Shown here piece by piece: positions 1 to 7,782 of a DNA stretch of 64,000 nucleotides; position 1 is the first letter of the stretch, and every line of letters begins with the position of its first letter. The notes under the pieces were generated by a model that was given only the letters and a program-made list of their open reading frames with translations, did no database searches and was not told the origin of the DNA. The stretch is from Fibrobacterota bacterium. GTDB lineage: Bacteria; Fibrobacterota; Chitinivibrionia; Chitinivibrionales; Chitinispirillaceae. The stretch spans positions 62,001-126,000 of the forward strand of contig JAEZKC010000072.1 of the NCBI GenBank assembly GCA_023436205.1, written 5' to 3'. Made by a program: the position numbers and the translations under genes.

Positions 1-1232
1 AGGCAGCAGAACAGATTACCGGAGTGTCACGCCAGAATGCTATCGGCTCCAAATGCTGGGAAGTTTTTCATGCAGAAATCTGTGAACGGGACTGTCTGCT
101 GAAAAAAACTATCCGCTCAAACAAGCCTTGTGTGAACCGGACAGTCCGTATTCTGAAAAAGTCTGGATTGTTAGCACCCATAAGCATCTCGACTGCGATT
201 CTGAGGGATGGAGAGGGTACTATCATCGGAGGCGTCGAAACGTTCAGGGATCTGAGCGAAATCGAAGAGCTTCGCAAAGAAGTCTTCGGGAAGAGTACTC
301 ATTATGATATGGTAACCCGCAACCATAAACTCCTTGGTATCATTTCCACTCTGCCCGCCATCGCACAAAGCGGTATGCCAGTTCTCATTCTGGGAGAAAG
401 CGGGACCGGGAAAGAGTTGCTGGCGAAGGCGATTCATGCACTGAGTAATCGCAAGAAAGGCCCTTTTGTAGCTATCAACTGCGGAGCACTTCCGGAAAAC
501 CTGCTTGAATCAGAACTGTTCGGCTACAGAAAAGGTGCTTTTACAGATGCAAAAGCTGACAAGCCGGGCCGGTTCGATAGAGCTAAAGGTGGCACCCTTT
601 TTCTGGATGAAATTGCGGAACTGTCAAAGGCGATACAAGTTAAACTGCTTCGAGTACTCCAGGAGTACATCTATGAACCACTCGGTTCCACTGAACCCGT
701 GAGCTCTGATACGCGGATCATTGCTGCTACAAACCGTGATCTGAATCAGATGGTGAAGTCTGGTGAATTCAGGCAGGATCTTTTTTATAGAATTCATATC
801 ATGCCTGTGACACTTCCGCCGCTGCGGGAGAGGACAGATGATATTCCTCTTCTTATCGAGCACTATATCGCCCACTACAGTGCAATTCATAACAAGTCAA
901 TTGAAGGCGTGGACTCCGAGGCTCTCTCTCTTCTGCTGGATCACCGCTTCCCCGGCAACATCCGGGAACTGCAGAATATACTCCAGCACGCTTTGGTGCT
1001 CTGTCAGGGATCCATGATTGAAAAAAAGCACTTGCCGAATTATCTGACTCAGCCTGAGCTATCTTTATCTGCAGAACCTTCGACAGATGAAACATTCGAA
1101 GAGGTCGAAAAGAGGCGAATTATACGAGCACTGGAGAAAAACAGGTTCAACCGCACCACTACTGCCAGAGAACTTACAATGCACGTGGCGACGCTTTGGC
1201 GGAAGATGAAAAAATACGGAATAGATTTGTAA
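1..1232 (+). CDS. Sigma-54-dependent Fis-family activator with PAS domain (5' truncated by window)
   Basis: Bacterial enhancer-binding protein that would activate sigma-54 RNA polymerase by ATP hydrolysis. The reading frame is open to the window edge (in frame from base 3), so the N-terminus is missing; GTG 24 is only an internal codon. Visible order: the end of a PAS sensor domain (about the first 85 residues, with a Cys-rich stretch CERDC), an AAA+ domain with Walker A GESGTGKE, the sigma-54 contact loop GAFTDA, Walker B GGTLFLDEIAEL, and a C-terminal Fis-type helix-turn-helix. The GAFTDA loop is the hallmark of sigma-54 activators. It lies beside an ORP-like cluster whose promoters on both strands look like sigma-54 promoters, as with the activator in the Desulfovibrio orp locus, so it probably regulates that cluster. 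Family call is firm; target is inference. Confidence 0.93.
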   Translation, partial: AAEQITGVSRQNAIGSKCWEVFHAEICERDCLLKKTIRSNKPCVNRTVRILKKSGLLAPISISTAILRDGEGTIIGGVETFRDLSEIEELRKEVFGKSTHYDMVTRNHKLLGIISTLPAIAQSGMPVLILGESGTGKELLAKAIHALSNRKKGPFVAINCGALPENLLESELFGYRKGAFTDAKADKPGRFDRAKGGTLFLDEIAELSKAIQVKLLRVLQEYIYEPLGSTEPVSSDTRIIAATNRDLNQMVKSGEFRQDLFYRIHIMPVTLPPLRERTDDIPLLIEHYIAHYSAIHNKSIEGVDSEALSLLLDHRFPGNIRELQNILQHALVLCQGSMIEKKHLPNYLTQPELSLSAEPSTDETFEEVEKRRIIRALEKNRFNRTTTARELTMHVATLWRKMKKYGIDL

Positions 1233-1284
1233 ACCGCATCTTTCAGCCATTCCAACCAAAGCAACAATGAGCTCAACCCTGCTA

Positions 1285-2076
1285 TTATATTTTATCGATA
1301 ATACCCAGGATTACTTCAATTGTTTTCCCGCCCGATCCTCTATCGATTATCGAATCCCCTTTGTCGCTGTGAACGACAAACGCAGGATCGATCGGTAACG
1401 CTCCCAGAAAAGGAATGCCGAGCTCATCTGCCATTTTTTTGCCACCACCGCTACTGAAGATTGCGGTTTCTGTATTGCAGTGAGGGCAGACAAACCCGCT
1501 CATGTTTTCAATAATGCCGATCACCTTTACATTCAATTTATTGCAGAAGTCTATTGACTTGCGAACGTCAAATGTGGCCACTTCCTGGGGTGTCGTCACT
1601 ATAAGTGCACCATCCGGTTGAGCTGTCTGTACAACCGATAGCGGTTCATCACCTGTTCCGGGCGGAGAATCGATGATCAGGTAGTCAAGCTCACCCCATA
1701 CTGTATGCCCTATAAACTGAGATATCACCGCATGTTTCAACGGCCCTCTCCAGATAACGGAATCATGCAGGTTTTGAAGCAGGAACTGAACAGACATCAC
1801 CTTGAGAAGGTTGTTGTACTTAAGTGCCGGTTCCAGGAATGTTTCATTTCCGCTGCTTACGAAATTTTCGAGGCCCAGCATTTTAGGAACCGATGGTCCG
1901 TGCAAATCTGTGTCAAGCAGCCCTGTGCTCATTCCTTTCAGTGCCAATCCTACCGCAAGGTTCACGGCAACAGTGCTCTTCCCCACTCCGCCCTTACCCG
2001 AAAGCACCACGATCTTCTTTTTGATACCCGAAAGTGTTTCAGCCAGACGTTTTTCGTCGGCGCCCTGATGACTCAT
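1285..2076 (-). CDS. Mrp/NBP35-family iron-sulfur carrier ATPase
   Basis: Cytoplasmic P-loop ATPase of the Mrp/NBP35 (ApbC) family, which carries and transfers Fe-S clusters. The 263-residue protein has the deviant Walker A motif GKGGVGKST at about residues 27-35, the switch region DTDLHGPSVP, the conserved SPPGTGDE segment, and a CPHC pair near residue 197 that in the family bridges a 4Fe-4S cluster between subunits. Start ATG 2076 has a strong ribosome site (GGAGGTGG) 4 bases upstream. It is transcribed away from the NifX-like genes, from its own sigma-54-type promoter. In Desulfovibrio an Mrp-type protein belongs to the ORP complex; this copy lacks a C-terminal NifX-like fusion and is a stand-alone ATPase. 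Confidence 0.93.
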   Translation of the reverse strand: MSHQGADEKRLAETLSGIKKKIVVLSGKGGVGKSTVAVNLAVGLALKGMSTGLLDTDLHGPSVPKMLGLENFVSSGNETFLEPALKYNNLLKVMSVQFLLQNLHDSVIWRGPLKHAVISQFIGHTVWGELDYLIIDSPPGTGDEPLSVVQTAQPDGALIVTTPQEVATFDVRKSIDFCNKLNVKVIGIIENMSGFVCPHCNTETAIFSSGGGKKMADELGIPFLGALPIDPAFVVHSDKGDSIIDRGSGGKTIEVILGIIDKI

Positions 2077-2111
2077 TATTCCACCTCCATAATTTTAAGG
2101 GAGTGGTTAAG

Positions 2112-2130
2112 TATGCAATAGGTGTGCCTT
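2112..2130 (-). promoter_or_regulatory. Sigma-54 (-24/-12) promoter for the Mrp gene
   Basis: On the minus strand the bases read AGGCACACCTATTGCAT, with GG at 2128-2127 and GC at 2116-2115 separated by exactly ten bases. This is close to the consensus TGGCACG-N4-TTGCA. The predicted transcription start is near 2104, giving a leader of about 28 bases that includes the GGAGGTGG ribosome site. An activator with a sigma-54 contact loop is encoded next door. Confidence 0.8.
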
Positions 2131-2169
2131 ATGACTTTAGATGAAAATCAAAGACCCGGGAACGGCATT

Positions 2170-2206
2170 CATTGCAGCTTTGCAATGTTTCCCTGCAACC
2201 GTTGCA
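2170..2206. promoter_or_regulatory. Paired TTGCA/TGCAA palindromes, candidate enhancer sites
   Basis: Two inverted repeats lie between the divergent promoters: CATTGCA-GCTT-TGCAATG (2170-2187) and TGCAAC-C-GTTGCA (2194-2206). A further half-site, TTGCAAAG, follows at 2210-2217. They sit about 65-100 bases upstream of the minus-strand start and about 105-140 bases upstream of the plus-strand start, the usual distance for enhancer-binding-protein sites. Assignment to the adjacent activator is inference. Confidence 0.6.
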
Positions 2207-2281
2207 TTGTTGCAAAGCCCTGAGGGGCTCCCGTTTTTCAGGAATTCTGCCCGGAGGGCCGGATTTCTCCACTTTTCTTCA

Positions 2282-2299
2282 CCGGCATGGATTTAGCAT
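2282..2299 (+). promoter_or_regulatory. Sigma-54 (-24/-12) promoter for the NifX/MinD operon
   Basis: The plus strand reads CCGGCATGGATTTAGCAT, with GG at 2284-2285 and GC at 2296-2297 separated by ten bases. It matches the -24/-12 pattern less closely than the minus-strand promoter (TAGC for TTGC). The predicted start near 2309 would leave almost no leader before ATG 2312, so either the first gene is nearly leaderless or its real start is further in. Confidence 0.6.
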
Positions 2300-2311
2300 A
2301 AGAGCCGTTCC

Positions 2312-2692
2312 ATGTCAGAAACCATAGCCATCACCAACTGGAACGGTATCATTTCTCCTCATTACGATGCTTGCTGCAATCTGATGATTGTAGGGTCGGA
2401 TGATCATCGGGTCCTCTACAAAGTACGCTTCCTGTCAACCAGCCAGAAGGCTGAGATTTGCAGAAAAGAAGGGGTCTCGATCCTGATCTGCGGAGCAATT
2501 TCAACCATGGCACAAGCAGAATTGACAACGAGGGGAATAAAAGTGATATCATGGATCAGAGGTCCGGTGGAGGATATCATACGTGCTTACAAAAGGCAAG
2601 TTGATGTGAGTCGAATGTTTTCCATGCCTGGGTGTCATAGTAAATGTCAGAAGAGAAGACGATATGGTAAAGGCATCCATTACGATTGTTAA
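2312..2692 (+). CDS. NifX/NifB-family metal-cluster protein with Cys-rich tail
   Basis: Small protein (126 residues) of the dinitrogenase iron-molybdenum cofactor family (PF02579), whose members bind Fe-Mo or Mo-Cu-S clusters. The fold is suggested by an N-terminal strand followed by SPHYD, the segment ILICGAIS in the middle and a conserved C-terminal helix. The last 20 residues carry three cysteines and a basic patch (KCQKRRR), which is not part of the core domain and could bind metal. It is the first gene of the plus-strand operon, directly behind a sigma-54-type promoter. No convincing ribosome site precedes ATG 2312, so the start is uncertain. The specific cluster bound cannot be told from sequence. 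Confidence 0.75.
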   Translation: MSETIAITNWNGIISPHYDACCNLMIVGSDDHRVLYKVRFLSTSQKAEICRKEGVSILICGAISTMAQAELTTRGIKVISWIRGPVEDIIRAYKRQVDVSRMFSMPGCHSKCQKRRRYGKGIHYDC

Positions 2693-2722
2693 TCAGTGCG
2701 AAAACACAATAAAGGAGGATAC

Positions 2723-3082
2723 ATGAAAATTGCAGTACCTGCCCAAGGCCCCAAACCCGATAGTCTGGTTGATTCAAGATTCGGTCGTGCCAAATGGTTC
2801 ATGGTCTATGATGATGAAAAGAAAAGCTGGGATGTGATTGATAATGCTCAGAATGTCCAATCTTCCCAGGGTGCCGGAATCCAATCAGCCGCCAATGTGG
2901 TAAATACCGGATGCCATATACTCATTTCGAGTCATTGCGGTCCGAAAGCATTCACAGCTCTGACCAAAGCCGGTGTGCAGGTGTATTCAGCGAAAGGGGG
3001 GACGGTTGATCGTGTGGTAAAGCTTTTCATATCCGGGGCCCTGGACATACTTGATAAGGCAGACGTCGATGGGCACTGGTGA
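2723..3082 (+). CDS. ORP-like NifX-family protein
   Basis: A 119-residue member of the NifX/NifB metal-cluster family that resembles the orange protein (ORP) of sulfate reducers, which binds a Mo-Cu sulfide cluster non-covalently. The start is ATG 2723, placed by the strong site AAAGGAGG ten bases before the codon; an upstream in-frame start at 2696 has no such site. Features seen are MKIAVPAQG at the N-terminus, SRFGRAKWF (the usual HFGR-like motif), ISSHCGPKAF, and a tail ending DGHW. It is 30 bases after the previous gene and 42 before the next related gene. The ORP role is inferred from the combination of neighbours. Confidence 0.8.
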   Translation: MKIAVPAQGPKPDSLVDSRFGRAKWFMVYDDEKKSWDVIDNAQNVQSSQGAGIQSAANVVNTGCHILISSHCGPKAFTALTKAGVQVYSAKGGTVDRVVKLFISGALDILDKADVDGHW

Positions 3083-3124
3083 TAAATTGTATTGACCATA
3101 TATTAAAATCACAGAGGAGTAGAG

Positions 3125-3463
3125 ATGAAAATTGCCATTCCTATAGCAGACAATCAGTTGTGCATGCATTTTGGGCATTGTGAAAAGTTCGTTATTGTCG
3201 ATGTAAACGAAGAGTGCAAGGCCATAGTCGGCAAAGAAGAAGTTGTACCTCCGCCACACGAACCGGGATTATTGCCCAGATGGCTTAATGAGAAAGGTGT
3301 CAACATTGTTATCGCAGGAGGTATGGGTACTCGTGCACAGCAGATTTTCGAACAGTTTGGTATTCAGGTGGTCACGGGGGCCTCTCCCGATCACCCTCAG
3401 ACAATTGTATTGAACTGGTTAGGAGGGCAGCTGGTTACCAGGGGCAACGTGTGCACCCACTGA
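3125..3463 (+). CDS. NifX/NifB-family metal-cluster protein
   Basis: Third and most typical member of the NifX/NifB family in this operon (112 residues). It begins MKIAIPIADNQLCMHFGHCEKF; the HFGHCEKF segment is characteristic of the family and supplies a cysteine and histidines for cluster binding. A PPPHEPGLLPRWL segment and IAGGMGTRAQ follow, as in stand-alone proteins of ORP loci. Ribosome site GAGGAG lies 6 bases before ATG 3125. It overlaps the following thioesterase start by one base (TGATG), which suggests translational coupling. Three non-identical paralogues side by side suggest distinct partners or a heteromeric cluster-binding complex, but that is inference. Confidence 0.85.
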   Translation: MKIAIPIADNQLCMHFGHCEKFVIVDVNEECKAIVGKEEVVPPPHEPGLLPRWLNEKGVNIVIAGGMGTRAQQIFEQFGIQVVTGASPDHPQTIVLNWLGGQLVTRGNVCTH

Positions 3464-3933
3464 TGTTTAGGCGCGAGGGCAAAAACGAACCCGCCGGAAA
3501 TTCGAGAAGTGCAGAGTATGGAAGGCGGCTTTTTAAACTGAAAGAGGTTTATCACTCGGGCTGCATCTTTAACCTGCAACCGTCGATTGTACCTGGGCTT
3601 CGCGTCTGGTTCGATAATGAAGGGGTGCTTCATGGCGAATTTCAATGCAGTGCAAACCATCAGGGCTTTGATCAGATGGTGCATGGAGGGGTCATTGCAG
3701 CAATCATTGATGCCTCCATGGCACAGTGCCTGATGGGGCATGACATTGTAGCATACACAACGTCTCTTGAAATCAAGTACCGCAAACCGGTTCGTATTAA
3801 TGAAGTTGCCACTGTCAAAACTGAAATAACATCTATCAAAAAGGGGCTGCTTCATTCAGTGGAGTGTAAAATCGAGCAGAAACAACTGATGGCGGTTACT
3901 GCAGAAGGAAATTTTTACAAAATCAAACAATAA
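3463..3933 (+). CDS. PaaI-type hotdog thioesterase
   Basis: Hotdog-fold acyl-CoA thioesterase-like protein of about 156 residues. The core motif HQGFDQMVHGGVIAAIID is clear: HGG at residues 74-76 and Asp 83 correspond to the conserved catalytic region of PaaI/YbgC-like enzymes, with the LEIKYRKPV strand downstream. The likely start is ATG 3463, which shares its A-T-G with the previous stop (TGATG); GTG 3451 is an alternative that adds four residues. Gene order and orientation place it inside the metal-cluster operon, where such an enzyme is not expected. Substrate unknown. Confidence 0.85.
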   Translation: MFRREGKNEPAGNSRSAEYGRRLFKLKEVYHSGCIFNLQPSIVPGLRVWFDNEGVLHGEFQCSANHQGFDQMVHGGVIAAIIDASMAQCLMGHDIVAYTTSLEIKYRKPVRINEVATVKTEITSIKKGLLHSVECKIEQKQLMAVTAEGNFYKIKQ

Positions 3934-3948
3934 CAAGGGGGGTTTAGA

Positions 3949-4266
3949 ATGCCGGGAGGAGATGGAACTGGACCAATGGGGTGGGGTTCGATATCTGGCA
4001 GAGGAGGCGCCGGTTTCAGGTGCCGGGATGACATTAGCAGAGGTTTTGCAAGGCGTGGCAGGGTAGATTGCATACCAAATAAAACAGGTCGTAGAAGTTA
4101 TACTATAGCAAATGATACCGATACGATAATGATGGGCGGAAGAGGACTGGGGCCCGGAGGAAACTGTGTATGTCCTGATTGCGGGTACAAAGAGCCGCAT
4201 CAGCAAGGATTGCCATGTGTTCAAAAGCGATGTCCTCAATGTGGACAGATGATGACCCGTGAGTGA
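3949..4266 (+). CDS. DUF5320-type glycine-rich protein with zinc-ribbon tail
   Basis: A 105-residue protein that begins with the glycine-rich signature MPGGDGTGPMGWG typical of DUF5320 proteins found in ORP and NifX-type loci. The C-terminus has two paired cysteines, CPDC and CPQC, separated by about 20 residues and a further Cys, which looks like a zinc ribbon or rubredoxin-like knuckle. A strong ribosome site (AAGGGGGG) precedes ATG 3949 and the gene follows the thioesterase by 15 bases. Function of the family is not established; association with metal-cluster biosynthesis is by context. Confidence 0.8.
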   Translation: MPGGDGTGPMGWGSISGRGGAGFRCRDDISRGFARRGRVDCIPNKTGRRSYTIANDTDTIMMGGRGLGPGGNCVCPDCGYKEPHQQGLPCVQKRCPQCGQMMTRE

Positions 4267-4309
4267 ATCATTATTGTATTTGGCTGTCAAATGTTGAAAA
4301 GGAGCATGT

Positions 4310-4564
4310 ATGCCGCTTGGAGACGGAACGGGCCCTCTTGGCCTGGGGCCGCAAACTGGACGAAAGAGAGGCTGGTGTAGCGGGCGGAGTTACCGGATCA
4401 AGACTCGCAGGAAGAGCAGTCTTATATTGTGGCTGATTCTTCCAGTCGTTGCTATGGGTGTTTTTCTTCTCAACCTGAGAAGCCGGCTCCACCTTATGTT
4501 CCAAAAACGAAACAAGACAGCACTAATGAAGGATAGATATGAAAATAGCCATTGCGAGCGGTAA
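4310..4564 (+). CDS. Short DUF5320-like protein with a membrane segment
   Basis: An 84-residue protein that starts MPLGDGTGPLGLGPQTG, a second copy of the DUF5320 N-terminal signature, but it has no zinc ribbon. Instead a basic stretch (YRIKTRRKSS) is followed by one hydrophobic helix (about residues 38-55, LILWLILPVVAMGVFLL), so it may anchor a complex to the membrane. Ribosome site AAAAGGAG stands before ATG 4310. Its last 26 bases overlap the start of the next gene, which points to coupled translation. Function unknown. Confidence 0.7.
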   Translation: MPLGDGTGPLGLGPQTGRKRGWCSGRSYRIKTRRKSSLILWLILPVVAMGVFLLNLRSRLHLMFQKRNKTALMKDRYENSHCER

Positions 4565-5387
4565 AGGGGGCACAGGCAAAACCACTGTGGCAACCAATCT
4601 CGCTCTTCTCATAAGTGAAAGTAAAGGCAATGTGGTATATCTCGACTGCGATGTTGAGGAGCCGAACGGCCATCTTTTTCTTGACCCTCAAATCGAAAAT
4701 AACATTCCCTCTTCGATTCCCGTGCCTCTTTTCGATGAAACCAAATGCGTAGCCTGTGGAGTATGTGTAGAGTTCTGCCAGTACAAATCCCTGGTCAGAT
4801 TGGGCCAAACAGTTATGCTCTTTGCGGAACTTTGCCATGGGTGCGGAGGTTGCATGCGGTTTTGTCCACAAGGTGCAATCAGCGAGGTTTCACGAGAAAT
4901 TGGAACCATAGAGTGCGGATCATCGGGGTCTTTAGGGTTTGTCCATGGACGTTTGAACATTGGGGAAGCAATGAGCCCGCCTCTTATTCGCAATGTGCTG
5001 CGTCAGACAAGAGAAGAGGGAATGAATATCATCGATGCTCCGCCGGGGACATCCTGCCCGGTTATTGCATCCCTAAGGGATGCCGATTATGTCGTACTTG
5101 TCACTGAACCCACTCCTTTTGGTTTGAATGATCTGGGGCTTGCGCTCGATATGGTTCGAGAGCTTGACATACCTCATGGAGTGGTGATAAACCGGGCAGA
5201 GGAGGACAACAACGATGGGGAAGACTTCTGCCTCAAACAAAATGTGACTGTCTTGACACGCATACAAGATGATCGCCGTATTGCCGAAGCCTACTCCAAA
5301 GGAGAATTGATCCTTACAGCGGTTCCGGAGGTGAGGCGTTGTTTCGAAGAGCTCTGGAGCGCTATACGAAAGCAGGTAAACTCATGA
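4539..5387 (+). CDS. MinD-family ATPase with inserted 2[4Fe-4S] ferredoxin domain
   Basis: P-loop ATPase of the MinD/ParA superfamily (282 residues) with the deviant Walker A GKGGTGKTT at residues 8-16. A ferredoxin domain is inserted at about residues 60-115 with two cluster motifs, CVACGVCVEFC and CHGCGGCMRFC followed by P. The C-terminal ATPase part includes DAPPGTSCPV. This architecture is that of the two MinD-type ATPases of the Desulfovibrio ORP complex. It overlaps the upstream small gene by 26 bases and the downstream ATPase by ATGA, so the three genes are probably translated together. Likely role: ATP-driven assembly or delivery of metal clusters. Confidence 0.93.
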   Translation: MKIAIASGKGGTGKTTVATNLALLISESKGNVVYLDCDVEEPNGHLFLDPQIENNIPSSIPVPLFDETKCVACGVCVEFCQYKSLVRLGQTVMLFAELCHGCGGCMRFCPQGAISEVSREIGTIECGSSGSLGFVHGRLNIGEAMSPPLIRNVLRQTREEGMNIIDAPPGTSCPVIASLRDADYVVLVTEPTPFGLNDLGLALDMVRELDIPHGVVINRAEEDNNDGEDFCLKQNVTVLTRIQDDRRIAEAYSKGELILTAVPEVRRCFEELWSAIRKQVNS

Positions 5388-6298
5388 AGGAGATCGTGGT
5401 TATCAGCGGGAAGGGTGGTACGGGCAAGACAAGCATTGCCGCTGCGCTTGCTTGCTTTTCAAGAGGTAAAGGAGTATTTGCCGATTGCGATGTGGATGCG
5501 GCAGATCTGCATCTTCTCCTCAGGCCTCAAGTTCAGCAGCAAAACTTTTTTCGCAGCGGTCATTGTGCACATATTCGTTCTGAAGAGTGCACCGGGTGTG
5601 GGATTTGCATCGAGGCATGTCGATTCGATGCTGTCAAGCGAAAGTCGCATGCCCCGGAAGGCCTTTTTTATATTGACCCCGTAGCCTGTGAGGGGTGCGG
5701 GGTTTGTGTCAGAGCCTGCCCCAGTCAGGCGATCAGTTTCGATGAAGAGATCTGCGGGGAATGGTTTATATCTGACTCTCGTTTTGGACCTGTGGTACAT
5801 GCAAAATTGGGTATTGCAGCAGAGAATTCAGGAAAACTGGTTACACTCATAAGAAACGAGGCGAAACGGATTGCCCAGGATTTACATGCAGAGTATGTGC
5901 TCATCGATGGATCTCCCGGGATCGGCTGCCCGGTAATCGCTTCTTTGACTTCCGCAGACCTGGCTCTGATCGTAACGGAACCTACAGTAAGTGGCATTCA
6001 TGACTTGAAGCGTATTGTCAGGCTGACAGGCCGGTTGGGAACAGCTGCCATGGTTTGCATAAACAAGTGGGATATCAACCCGACAGCATCAGAATCCATC
6101 CGTGATTTTTCCATGTCGCAGGGTCTGCAGTTCGCGGGAGTTTTACGTTATGATAAGAAGGTCACTGCCGCACAACGAAAGTCAATGACACTACCCGAGT
6201 TTACAACTGAAGGGATAACTGATGACCTGCAGAAGATCTGGAATAGTGTGTTGATAGCATTGAAACGGAGGGAGACGGCCCCCATCGGCTCATGTTGA
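5384..6298 (+). CDS. MinD-family ATPase with inserted 2[4Fe-4S] ferredoxin domain (second copy)
   Basis: Paralogue of the preceding ATPase, 304 residues. The start is ATG 5384, which overlaps the previous stop as ATGA; a longer in-frame reading from 5339 would run back through the previous gene. Walker A is GKGGTGKTS, and the inserted ferredoxin has CTGCGICIEAC and CEGCGVCVRAC followed by P. The switch segment DGSPGIGCPV matches the first copy. Paired, non-identical ferredoxin-MinD ATPases encoded head to tail are typical of ORP-like loci and may act as a heterodimer. This is the last gene of the operon; a convergent maturase gene follows 68 bases away. Confidence 0.93.
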   Translation: MKEIVVISGKGGTGKTSIAAALACFSRGKGVFADCDVDAADLHLLLRPQVQQQNFFRSGHCAHIRSEECTGCGICIEACRFDAVKRKSHAPEGLFYIDPVACEGCGVCVRACPSQAISFDEEICGEWFISDSRFGPVVHAKLGIAAENSGKLVTLIRNEAKRIAQDLHAEYVLIDGSPGIGCPVIASLTSADLALIVTEPTVSGIHDLKRIVRLTGRLGTAAMVCINKWDINPTASESIRDFSMSQGLQFAGVLRYDKKVTAAQRKSMTLPEFTTEGITDDLQKIWNSVLIALKRRETAPIGSC

Positions 6299-6366
6299 GC
6301 GTAGGTCTTCCGGAGTCGAAGCATAGTCCCCTTCCGCTCATGATTCCTGACCTACCGCAGCAACTA

Positions 6367-7557
6367 TCACCTGTTCCCGTCCATAATTTCTGCTGCATCA
6401 TGCTTGCTTCTGATAAGAGACGCCATTCTCTTCATGGGTTCTTTAGTATGAGAAAAGAAGTTTTTTAAACCATCACACAGCCAGTTTAATTTCCCGCTTC
6501 CATCTGATGCATCCACGATTCGATTTTTGGGACACTCCCCGTAACAGGTAAAGAGAAACTCGCACGCTTTACACTTTGAGGGCAGACCCAGACTTTTTGC
6601 CTTTCCGAAGCTGTGTTGCTGTTCTGAATGGACCAGCTTTTCAATGGGTGACTGCATAATATTGCCCAGCAGATAATCGGGTTCAACGTAGTGATCGCAG
6701 GAATACAGATCGCCATTGTGTTCAAGTGCCACACATTGACCGCACGTAGGCTGAAGAACGCAGAGAGATGAATACCCGTACACATAGGATGCCAGCACCC
6801 CTTCAAAAAACTGAATGAACATTTTTCCCACATCCCGCTTCACCCATTCATCAAAAATCGCTATTAGGAAATTCCCATACTCTAAAGCAGGCACCGTCCT
6901 CTCACTAAGACAGTCTGACTTCTGAAAATCTGTTTCATTTGCCCGCTCTACAATGGGTATGAATTGAAGATACTGCACATCCAGTTCATCACGGAAAAAC
7001 CGGTACAGTTCCAATGGCTTTGAGCAGTTTGCAGAATTAATTGTGCAGAGAATGTTAAAGTTTACTTGGAATTTTTTCATCATTTTAACGGCCTGTACAA
7101 CTTTCTCAAATACAGAATTTCCCTTTTTATCTCTGCGGAAAGCATCATGACATGCTTTGGGGCCATCGAGGCTCAACCCTACCAGAAACTTGTTCTCGCT
7201 TAGAAAGCTGCCCCACTCTTCATCGATAAGAATTCCGTTTGTCTGAAGAGAGTTTTCAACCGTTGAAGACGGAGTGGCATATTTTTTCTGGAGCTTAACC
7301 ATATTTTTGAAAAAGTCTACTCCCATGAGAGTAGGTTCCCCGCCCTGCCAAGCAATGGAGGCTACCGTATTCTGGTGAACACGCAACATCTGTTTTATAT
7401 ACTTTTCCATTACTGCAGGACTCATGTGCAGGGGGCTATGAGGGTAGAGTGCTTTTTTCCTGAGAAAAAAACAGTAATCGCAGTGCAGATTGCAACGGGC
7501 ACCGGCGGGCTTGACCATCACATGGAAAGGAGTCGATTGGGTTTGACTATTCTGCAC
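6367..7557 (-). CDS. Anaerobic sulfatase-maturating enzyme (radical SAM/SPASM)
   Basis: Radical S-adenosylmethionine enzyme that converts an active-site Cys or Ser of sulfatases to formylglycine without oxygen. The 396-residue protein has the cluster motif CNLHCDYC at residues 22-29 (CX3CX2C), the SAM-binding region GGEPTLMG, LSLDGP, and a C-terminal SPASM part with two Cys groups (CQPTCGQC and CKACEFLFTCYGEC) that hold auxiliary 4Fe-4S clusters. Start is GTG 7557 with AAGGA seven bases upstream. It is the last gene of a minus-strand operon with a Cys-type sulfatase, its natural substrate. Confidence 0.93.
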   Translation of the reverse strand: MQNSQTQSTPFHVMVKPAGARCNLHCDYCFFLRKKALYPHSPLHMSPAVMEKYIKQMLRVHQNTVASIAWQGGEPTLMGVDFFKNMVKLQKKYATPSSTVENSLQTNGILIDEEWGSFLSENKFLVGLSLDGPKACHDAFRRDKKGNSVFEKVVQAVKMMKKFQVNFNILCTINSANCSKPLELYRFFRDELDVQYLQFIPIVERANETDFQKSDCLSERTVPALEYGNFLIAIFDEWVKRDVGKMFIQFFEGVLASYVYGYSSLCVLQPTCGQCVALEHNGDLYSCDHYVEPDYLLGNIMQSPIEKLVHSEQQHSFGKAKSLGLPSKCKACEFLFTCYGECPKNRIVDASDGSGKLNWLCDGLKNFFSHTKEPMKRMASLIRSKHDAAEIMDGNR

Positions 7558-7782
7558 AGCAAATCCTTTTTAGGGTTACGAAAGGGAATGTGCCTCATCA
7601 GCAGGTGCTTACCATGGGCAATCATGAACACAGTTAAAAATTGCACTGAGAAATCGGAAGATATAAGGGCGAATCTGTCATTTGAAAGCAAGCTTCATAC
7701 CTTAAAGATTCCAATGCAGTCCTCATCACCACCAAGAATTATGTGATTCTACTCATTTGGAGTAAAGTAACTTCAGTTTATG

